NCBI RefSeq assembly: GCF_013340205.1
Contig: NZ_BJTG01000003.1
Location: 186,001-250,000, forward strand
Reading direction: 5' to 3'
Length of the DNA: 64,000 bases
Source: Anaeromyxobacter diazotrophicus
GTDB taxonomy: Bacteria > Myxococcota > Myxococcia > Myxococcales > Anaeromyxobacteraceae
The translations under genes were made by a program, and so were the position numbers. The notes beneath the pieces are model-generated. The model did no database searches. It was not told the DNA's origin and saw only the letters and a list, made by a program, of their open reading frames with translations. Positions 58,220 through 64,000 of the stretch are shown piece after piece. How positions within the stretch are numbered: position 1 is the stretch's first letter; every line of letters begins with the position of its first letter.

Positions 58220-59455
58220 GTGGGACTAAACCCCTGCATCGGAGAAGAGGAGCAGCGCGTCCTGCGCGCAATCTTTATCGCACCCGAGGACGTGAACGTT
58301 CCGCAGTTCCGGGCGAAGCATCCTAAGGATCGGAAGATCGTCGATCGGCTTATCGGGCGGTACATTACGACGCGTTCCGATCATTACCGCCTGACGCTCG
58401 CGGGGCTGTACGCATGCGATATGGACGGGGCGCGGCACATAATCGAGATGTTTAACGCGCTCATCCCCGCCCTGCAGAAGCTTTACGTCGCCGACCCTGC
58501 AGGTCAAAAGAACATCCCGCTCGTTCTGGAACAAGCACGAGCCAACGGTCTCCCATCCGTAGTCGCCGCCGACGCTACCCGCGCGCTGTCGTATGTCTTG
58601 CCGGAACTCAACGTGTGCGGCGGATGGAACTGGGGTTCATCCGGTACCACCATCAGTAGCTTCACGCTTACCGATCTGGTGTATGACCTCGAGCCGCTTC
58701 CGATCCGCGTCCTCGCGGACGAGGTGCCTGGGCCGCCTGTCGCGTTCATCACCGTTGAGCGGATCCAAGCCGCAGCCGACGACGTAATACGGTTCATGGC
58801 TCACTATCGAACGACGCCACTCGACCCGAACGTTGGGAAGCACGAGTTTTCTGGGCCGACCCTCATGGAATCAGTGGGGATCTCTCCCGGGCTCCTGAAC
58901 GACGCGGTGATGATGAGCGAGAGTACAGGGTTCGTTACGTCTGTCGCAGACCGTGCTGCTGCGCCATATCGCTTCCGCAGAGTATGGCTGACGGATGATG
59001 GAAGGGCGTACGCGAGGGAGCTTCAGGATGGGTGTGCGCGTCGTCAGCCTACGGCTCCGCCCGTTCGCGCGCTGGACATCTCTGCACTGCACGACTCCGT
59101 CAAGCGTGTCGCAGAGCGGCTCGCGACCGATGGGCACTTGCGCCAGGCGGTCATGGACACGTACATCGCGCTCGACAACGAGGTCGCCTCGAGGTCGGGC
59201 CTCGGTGAGAATGGCGACGCGCTCATGAACAAGGCGTTTGCACCTAGAGTCGGCACTGCCGCCGTTCTGCAACTCTCCACTAACGATGAAGAGCAAACAG
59301 GATTCATGTTTCTCTATAAGGGAGCAATGAAGGCCGTTCGAAACCGGTACACGCACCGGTCGGACCTCGCCCCAGGGTCAGCTGAGGAGGCTGCGGAATG
59401 GCTCGCGTTCGTCTCACTGCTCTTCCGTGTTCTCGATTCTGCGAAAAGGAACTAA
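58220..59455 (+). CDS. Ymh-family (HEPN-like) protein with unknown N-terminal domain
   Basis: The 411-residue protein starts at GTG 58220 behind GGAGGAG. The C-terminal 125 residues fit the Ymh family (TIGR02391-type): LHDSVKRVAERLATDGHLRQ, ENGDALMNKAF, GFMFLYKGAMKAVRNRYTHR and EAAEWLAFVSLLFRVLD. RNRYTH would be the R-x4-H motif of HEPN RNases, a fold used by abortive-infection toxins. The N-terminal 270 residues (VLRAIFIAPEDVNVPQFRAK, DLVYDLEPLPIRVLADEVP) are not recognised and may sense the trigger. No antitoxin gene is adjacent. Confidence 0.72.
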   Translation: MGLNPCIGEEEQRVLRAIFIAPEDVNVPQFRAKHPKDRKIVDRLIGRYITTRSDHYRLTLAGLYACDMDGARHIIEMFNALIPALQKLYVADPAGQKNIPLVLEQARANGLPSVVAADATRALSYVLPELNVCGGWNWGSSGTTISSFTLTDLVYDLEPLPIRVLADEVPGPPVAFITVERIQAAADDVIRFMAHYRTTPLDPNVGKHEFSGPTLMESVGISPGLLNDAVMMSESTGFVTSVADRAAAPYRFRRVWLTDDGRAYARELQDGCARRQPTAPPVRALDISALHDSVKRVAERLATDGHLRQAVMDTYIALDNEVASRSGLGENGDALMNKAFAPRVGTAAVLQLSTNDEEQTGFMFLYKGAMKAVRNRYTHRSDLAPGSAEEAAEWLAFVSLLFRVLDSAKRN

Positions 59456-59512
59456 ACAGCGGCGCAGATAGAGGGCGCGGTTCAGGGTCCTTCTTCTTCC
59501 TCCTCGGGCCGC

Positions 59513-60500
59513 TTAACCTGCCCCGCATGACCAAACAGTTAGATCTGCCAGTCCTGTCGGACCCCTACCGAACTCCGACGGTGTCAAGTGTGTGTCCAGC
59601 GAACCGTGAGGCCGGACCTCGTTGTAGTCGGTCCGGTACGCTTCGATCTTGCGGCGCGCGTCGTCGAGGCTGATGAACCAGTTCTCGTTTGAGGCGCACG
59701 TCGCGGAACTTCCCGTTGAAGCTCTCGATGTGCGCGTTCTCGATGGGCTTGCCGGGCCGGATGAACTCGAGCTTGATGGCGCGGTGGTACGCCCAGCTGT
59801 CCACGATGCGGCTCGTGAACTCTCGCTGCCGTTGTCGATGCGGATCACCTCCGGGACCCCGTGCGGCTCGACGAGGCACTCGAGGACCCGCACCACGCGC
59901 GGACCGGGGAGTGACAGGTCGACCTCGATGGCCAGGCACTCGCGGGTGAACGCGTCGATGACGTTCAGCGTTCAGCGTGCGGAACGTGCGCGGCGTGGCC
60001 TCGTCGGCGCTGGAGGGACGACGCGCAGCGCAGACGCCATTCGTTTGCCCTTCATTCACCGGACGGCCAGCCCTTCCGCGCGATAGACGCGGAACACGAG
60101 CTTGTGGTTCATGTAGTGCCCTTCGCGCTGCAGAAGGACGTGGACGCGTCGGTACCCCCTCCAGCGCGGCCGCTGGCCAGCGAGAGCCTTCAGCTTCTCG
60201 CGCACCTCGACCCGCTCCGGCCGCCGAGCTCGGTACTAGTAGATCGCCGGCGGCGAGCCCGACACGCGGCAGGCCCGCCGCTTCTTCACCGCGAACTCCG
60301 CCCGCAGGACCTCGACGGCCAGGCGGAGCGCGGCGGGCGCCAAACGACAGAACTCTTGCTCCACGGTACGCGGCGCGGACGGTGGTCCGCCGGCCGGCCG
60401 TAAGCGGCATTTCAGTGGCTGCACCGGCGAACTCTGCACACAGCGAACCGAATGACGACCTGCCCACCGACGTCGTGCTTGTTCCACCGGCACGGTTCAC
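59513..60500 (-). pseudogene. Frameshifted IS3-family transposase (OrfB)
   Basis: On the minus strand two frames together give an IS3-type OrfB integrase core: PEVIRIDNGSEFTSRIVDSW (second Asp with NGSEF), IRPGKPIENAHIESFNGKFR (ESFNGK with the catalytic Glu) and, in another frame, RKIEAYRTDYNEVRPHGSL. Frames change at least once near 59700-59900, with further damage upstream, so no functional protein can be made. No intact OrfA or terminal repeats were found. The remnant ends just before the Xis-like gene. Confidence 0.75.
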
Positions 60501-60531
60501 GCAACGGGGCGTTCCTCATCGGAGGAACCGC

Positions 60532-60756
60532 ATGGGATCGAAGGGAGCGGCCGTGCAGAGCAGCCAAGGAGACAACGAGAACGAGCCGCTCTGGGATGCC
60601 AGGGACGTCGCCGGATTCCTGAAGGTGTCACGCTCGTGGGTCTACTCCCATACCGAAGATGGGACGCTTCCAAGTGTCCGGATCGGTGGACTGAGGCGCT
60701 TCATCCCCGCGCACATCCGTTCTTTCGCGCGACGTGAATCCGTGCCGGCCTCGTGA
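60532..60756 (+). CDS. Xis/helix-turn-helix protein
   Basis: The 74-residue protein starts at ATG 60532 with GGAGGA five to ten bases upstream. It reads LWDARDVAGFLKVSRSWVYS then DGTLPSVRIGGLRRFIPAHI, the MerR-type HTH_17 pattern typical of excisionases. Its place immediately before the integrase gene fits a recombination directionality factor that drives excision from tRNA-Arg. A role as a simple repressor cannot be excluded. Confidence 0.78.
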   Translation: MGSKGAAVQSSQGDNENEPLWDARDVAGFLKVSRSWVYSHTEDGTLPSVRIGGLRRFIPAHIRSFARRESVPAS

Positions 60757-60920
60757 CGTTCGCGGCTCATCCCGCTGAGGGCCGGCCCCAGCTGCTGCAC
60801 ACTTCGCGCTCGCGATCGTGAAACGATGTTGGTGTCACGAGCGTCGAGTCGCGATGATGTCCAAGTCGCCTTGCGGCGAGGGGTGCTGCGCGGCACGTAT
60901 CGGCAGAGCGGATGAGGTGA

Positions 60921-62318
60921 ATGATGGCTTCCGTCTACTCGCGCGATGACAAGTGGTATCTCCGGTACAAGGACGCGTTCGGCCGCTGGAAGGCGAAGGC
61001 GTCCACCGCCGCCACGAAAGCCGAAGCGAAGCGCCTCGCGTTCGAGCTCGAGCGGAAGGCAGAGCGCCAGCGCCTCGGCCTCGAGCCTCTCCCCACGGAC
61101 TTCACGACGACCCTTACCGAGCTCTGCGGGTGGTGGCTCGTCGAACGGTGCCCGGAGAAGTCGAAGTACGCGGAGCGGAGCCGCCTCTCGACGCACGTCT
61201 TCTCGTCGCCGCTCGGCGCGCTCGAGATCCCCCGCGTCACCACGGTGCGGATCGACGAGCACCTCCGGTCCATGCAGCGAGCCGGCCTAGGCGCGGGGTC
61301 GGTGAACCGGCTCCGCGCCATCCTGCACTGCGTCTTCAACGCGGCGACGAAGGCAGGGAAGTGGACGGGGCCGAACCCGGTCGCGGCGGCGGAGCGCCGA
61401 AGCGTGCCGAAGAAGGCGTACTCGACGCTGCGCGCGGACGAGGTGTCGGTGTTCCTCGCCCACGTCCCGGAGCGCCACCGCGCGCTCTTCGCCGCCGCGA
61501 TCTGGACCGGCATGCGGAAGGGCGAGCTCATCGGCCTCCGGAAGTCGGACGTCGATCTCGAGCACGGCATCATCTTGGTGGCGAGGAGCTACGACAAGGA
61601 GACGACGAAGGGCGGGCACGCGGACGCGATCCCCATCGCGGAGCCGCTCCGACCGTTCCTCGAGGACGCGATCGCGCGCTCGCCGTCCGAGCTCGTCTTC
61701 CCGCGGAAGAGCGGCGCGATGGGGAAGGCATGGGAGCCGTTCGAGATCGTGCTGCGCGCGTCGCTGAACCGCGCCGGGCTCGTTCTCGGCTACGACCACA
61801 CCTGCCGGCGCTGCAAGAGGAACGGGACCCCTCACGTCGAACGTCACCAGGACCCGGTGGAGCGTCACTGCCCGCGTTGCCACATGGCGCTCTGGCCGGT
61901 ACCGGTGCCGCGTCCGATGCGGTTCCACGACCTGCGGCACACGACCGCGACGCTGCTCCTCCGTGCCGGCGTCGACGTCCACCGCGTCCAGAAGATCCTC
62001 CGCCACAAGGACGTGCGGACGACGACGATGATCTACGGGCACCTCGACGTGGAGGACCTGCGGAGCGCGGTGAACCAGCTCATGCCGGGCTGGGAGGCGC
62101 CCGTCTTCGAGCAGCGCCCGGTTGTTGAGGTCGACGCTCAGTCCGGATCAGGGGGCCTTGTTACAACCTTGTTACAGGAGGGGTCCGGAGGGCATGAGAA
62201 GGCCGGGACCCCCGACGAGAAACCCGTGGAAATCCCGGCCTCTGTGCTGGCGCGCCCTAGAGGATTTGAACCTCTGGCCTTCGGATTCGTAGTCCGACGC
62301 TCTATCCAACTGAGCTAA
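60921..62318 (+). CDS. int: Tyrosine integrase of the element
   Basis: The 465-residue protein starts at ATG 60921 or 60924 behind GAGGTGA. An N-terminal arm-binding part (MASVYSRDDKWYLRYKDAFG) and a SAM-like domain precede the catalytic domain: IWTGMRKGELIGL (Arg I), FHDLRHTTATLLL (H-x-x-R), LRHKDVRTTTMIYGHLD (His and the Tyr nucleophile). An insertion with two Cys pairs (CRRCKRNG and HCPRCHMALW) interrupts the domain, an unusual zinc-ribbon-like feature. The C-terminus (RPRGFEPLAFGFVVRRSI) is translated from the tRNA-Arg gene, as in many ICE integrases that target tRNA 3' ends. Confidence 0.93.
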   Translation: MMASVYSRDDKWYLRYKDAFGRWKAKASTAATKAEAKRLAFELERKAERQRLGLEPLPTDFTTTLTELCGWWLVERCPEKSKYAERSRLSTHVFSSPLGALEIPRVTTVRIDEHLRSMQRAGLGAGSVNRLRAILHCVFNAATKAGKWTGPNPVAAAERRSVPKKAYSTLRADEVSVFLAHVPERHRALFAAAIWTGMRKGELIGLRKSDVDLEHGIILVARSYDKETTKGGHADAIPIAEPLRPFLEDAIARSPSELVFPRKSGAMGKAWEPFEIVLRASLNRAGLVLGYDHTCRRCKRNGTPHVERHQDPVERHCPRCHMALWPVPVPRPMRFHDLRHTTATLLLRAGVDVHRVQKILRHKDVRTTTMIYGHLDVEDLRSAVNQLMPGWEAPVFEQRPVVEVDAQSGSGGLVTTLLQEGSGGHEKAGTPDEKPVEIPASVLARPRGFEPLAFGFVVRRSIQLS

Positions 62319-62324
62319 GGGCGC
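62252..62324 (-). tRNA. tRNA-Arg (anticodon ACG), integration site
   Basis: The minus strand gives a complete cloverleaf of 73 bases: acceptor GCGCCCT/AGGGCGC, D-arm GCTC...GAGC, anticodon stem TCGGA/TCCGA with loop CTACGAA (anticodon ACG) and T-arm AGAGG TTCAAAT CCTCT. CCA is not encoded. The 3' end faces the integrase gene, so the right attachment core lies within about 62252-62300. The tRNA stays functional after integration. Confidence 0.95.
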
Positions 62325-62353
62325 AAAGCTATGTGGTGCTGCGTGCTTCCTCT

Positions 62354-62380
62354 GCGGCGGGGGACGAGCCCCGCCCTACG
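62354..62380. repeat. Chromosomal palindromic repeat, copy 1
   Basis: GCGGCGGGGGACGAGCCCCG followed by CCCTACG; nearly the same sequence is at 62813. Neither occurs left of the tRNA in the parts I compared, so it marks chromosomal DNA. Confidence 0.65.
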
Positions 62381-62417
62381 GCCGGGGAGCTGTGAGGCCT
62401 CCCCTCTACCTGCGAAA

Positions 62418-62510
62418 TGGCGGAAAGGGAGGGATTCGAACCCTCGAACCAGGTTACCCCAGTTACTGGTTTAGCAAACCAGCGCCTTCGGCCTCTCGGC
62501 CACCTTTCCA
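62418..62510 (-). tRNA. tRNA-Ser (anticodon GCT)
   Basis: The minus strand folds as a class II tRNA with a long variable arm. Acceptor GGAAAGG-type stem, anticodon loop TTGCTAA between CTGGT and ACCAG (anticodon GCT), T-arm GAGGG TTCGAAT CCCTC. CCA is encoded (complement TGG at 62418). Confidence 0.95.
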
Positions 62511-62533
62511 AGCAACCTTGGTCTTCTTCCACC

Positions 62534-62623
62534 TGGCGGAGGAGGAAGGATTCGAACCTTCGGAGGGCGTGAACCCTCTGCGGTTTTCAAGACCGCCGCC
62601 TTAAACCGCTCGGCCACTCCTCC
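62534..62623 (-). tRNA. tRNA-Ser (anticodon TGA)
   Basis: Another class II tRNA on the minus strand: acceptor GGAGGAG, anticodon loop CTTGAAA between GCGGT and ACCGC (anticodon TGA), long variable arm, T-arm GAAGG TTCGAAT CCTTC, with CCA encoded. Confidence 0.95.
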
Positions 62624-62812
62624 GAACCCGTCGAATCCGTGCCTCAGCCAGAACTTCGAGACGCGTCGATATACGGGAGAAGGGCAGAAGGATCAAGGGG
62701 GTATTCCGGTGGGGTGGAGGGGCGGGGATCGGTGAGGTGCGCGGGGGGCGGCCCCCGCTCTCTGGCCCTCTCCCGGTGGGGGGCAGGGATCCGGGAACAC
62801 GAGGCGGTCCGC

Positions 62813-62839
62813 CGGCGGGGGACGAGCCCCCGCCCTACG
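62813..62839. repeat. Chromosomal palindromic repeat, copy 2
   Basis: CGGCGGGGGACGAGCCCCCG then CCCTACG, matching the copy at 62354 with one extra C. It can form a hairpin. Confidence 0.65.
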
Positions 62840-62973
62840 TAGCCGTCGCAGGGCGGGAGGCGACGTGTCTGCCGTCGCAAGGCGGCGACGAGGGGTCGCA
62901 AGTCCCTGTTGGGACTACGTTCCAGGGCATTTTGCCGCACGCCTGGAGGGTAGGCGCTGGCTAGGTTCGGGGC

Positions 62974-64000
62974 GTGCCCGCCATCGGCTCGGTTCTCTTC
63001 GCGGCCGCGCTCGCGGCCTCGGCGGACGCGCTCACCTTCGACGAGGCGCTGGGGCTGGCGGAACGGGCCCCCTCGGTCGAGGCTGCGCGCGCCGCCACGT
63101 CCGCGCAGCGCGACCTCGCGTCGCGCATCTCCTCCCAGACCTCGAACCCGCTCCTCACGGTCGAGCCTGGCTACCGGATCTCGTCGAGCCCCACCTCGAC
63201 CACCCGCTTCGAGGGCACCGCCACCCTCAGCCAGTCCTGGAACCTGGCGGGCCTCGCCTCCCGCCGGCGCGAGGCGGCGCGGGGGGAGGGCGACCAGCTC
63301 GACGCGGAGGCGCGGGCGACCGCGCTCGCCCGGCGGCTCTCGGCGGCGCAGGCGTGGGTGGACCTCTGGGCGGCGCAGGCGGCGCTGGCCGACGCGCGGC
63401 AGGAGGCGGAGCTCGCGGCCGACCTGGCGGCGCGCACGGGCCGGGCGGCCGAGCAGGCGCTCCTCACCCGCGCCGACGCGGCCGACGCGGTCACCTACCG
63501 CGCGGAGGCGCGGCTCCTGGCGCTCTCGGTCGAGGGCGAGACCACCGACCTGGGCTTCCGGCTGGCGCGCGAGACGGCGCGGCCGCCGGCGGCGCTGGCG
63601 ACCGCGGGCGAGCTCCCGTCGCCCACCTTGCCGCCGCCGGGCGAGTGGGCGGGGCTCGTCGCGCGGGCGGGCGCGCTGCCGGAGGTGGCGGCGCGGCGGC
63701 TCACCGCGCGCGCGGAGTCGGCCCGGGCGGCGGAGGCGCGGGCGGCGCGCGGCACGGCGCTCACCCTGGGTGCGGCGGTGCAGCGCGACAACCTGGGCGA
63801 GTACGTCGTCTTCGGGCAGGTGGGCGTCTCGCTGCCGCTCTTCGACCGCGGCGAGCGCGAGGCTGCGCCCTTCGCGGCGGCGGCGGCGCGGGCGCAGGGC
63901 GAGGCGGAGGAGGCGGGGCGCGCGGCGGCGGCGGAGCTGGCGCGGGCCTTTCACGAGGTGGAGCACACGGGCGAGGTGCTCCACGAGCTGGAGCAGGGCT
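62974..64000 (+). CDS. TolC-family outer-membrane efflux protein (3' end outside window)
   Basis: The frame is open from GTG 62974 to the window edge, at least 342 residues. It has a short signal sequence (GSVLFAAALAASADALTFDE) and the TolC coiled-coil repeat pattern: LTFDEALGLAERAPSVEAAR, PLLTVEPGYRISSS and LGEYVVFGQVGVSLPLFDRG, the second-repeat VSLPLFDRG hallmark. It would form an outer-membrane channel for a tripartite efflux pump, probably with an RND or ABC partner further right. It is chromosomal by position beyond the tRNA genes. Antisense frames on the minus strand here are shadows. Confidence 0.88.
   Translation, partial: MPAIGSVLFAAALAASADALTFDEALGLAERAPSVEAARAATSAQRDLASRISSQTSNPLLTVEPGYRISSSPTSTTRFEGTATLSQSWNLAGLASRRREAARGEGDQLDAEARATALARRLSAAQAWVDLWAAQAALADARQEAELAADLAARTGRAAEQALLTRADAADAVTYRAEARLLALSVEGETTDLGFRLARETARPPAALATAGELPSPTLPPPGEWAGLVARAGALPEVAARRLTARAESARAAEARAARGTALTLGAAVQRDNLGEYVVFGQVGVSLPLFDRGEREAAPFAAAAARAQGEAEEAGRAAAAELARAFHEVEHTGEVLHELEQG

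Noticed and set aside
1-62000. CRISPR array or cas genes.
   Set aside because: No regularly spaced direct repeats of 25-40 bases and no cas motifs were seen; the nucleases present belong to other families.
62644-63984. Long minus-strand open frame opposite the TolC-like gene.
   Set aside because: It is rich in Arg and Ala without motifs; the plus-strand frame carries TolC hallmarks and stays open to the window edge.

Overview
The window is high-GC DNA (roughly two thirds G+C by eye) with long open frames in almost every frame. It is most consistent with a myxococcal (Anaeromyxobacter-like) chromosome carrying a large integrative and conjugative element (ICE). That host assignment is inference from composition and gene types. 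The right end is chromosomal: three tRNA genes (Arg-ACG, Ser-GCT, Ser-TGA), a repeated chromosomal palindrome and the start of a TolC-like gene. Everything left of about 62.25 kb appears to be one element integrated at the 3' end of tRNA-Arg. Its tyrosine integrase (60.9-62.3 kb) reads into the tRNA gene, and a small HTH/Xis-like gene lies just upstream. The left end of the element is not in the window.

Layout. 0-1.4 kb: a coupled pair of nucleotide-modification-associated (Nmad3/Nmad2-like) genes. 1.43-8.74 kb: an IS66-family transposon with perfect 8-bp target duplications. It carries a sensor histidine kinase and its tnpC is split by an IS630-type and an IS4-type element. Removing both insertions restores the tnpC frame exactly. 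8.75-10.6 kb: oriT-like hairpin plus traKLM. 11-22 kb: small hypothetical genes, a secreted HNH protein, a MoxR/VWA/unknown trio, RadC, an orphan ParB and a Spy-like gene; several of these have palindromic GC-rich leaders. 22.4-29.4 kb: a tightly overlapping operon that looks like a defence system (adenine methylase, unknown protein, PLD-helicase, small protein, DndD-like ATPase, small DndE-like protein) followed by an endonuclease-III-like [4Fe-4S] DNA glycosylase. 30.53-31.47 kb: a 940-bp IS66-type cassette with its own perfect 8-bp duplication, whose only gene encodes a TIR-domain protein.

32.0-41.7 kb: a complete trbBCDEJLFGHI mating-pair-formation operon without trbK. 42.3-46.7 kb: nuclease-type accessory genes (PLD, PD-(D/E)XK, VRR-NUC) closed off by two terminators. 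48.0-53.0 kb: traJ-traI-traG-traF-transglycosylase on the minus strand (relaxase, coupling protein, pilin-maturing peptidase). 53.9-59.5 kb: a lipoprotein, a tandem-repeat secreted protein, an HNH nuclease, two small unknowns and a Ymh/HEPN-like gene. 59.5-60.5 kb: a frameshifted IS3 remnant.

How it fits together: TraJ/TraK/TraI would process oriT, TraG would pass the DNA to the Trb channel, and Int with the Xis-like protein would control integration. The cargo is dominated by anti-phage-type genes. The most noteworthy items are the glycosylase-equipped methylase/helicase/ATPase operon and the TIR gene packaged as a stand-alone IS66 cassette.
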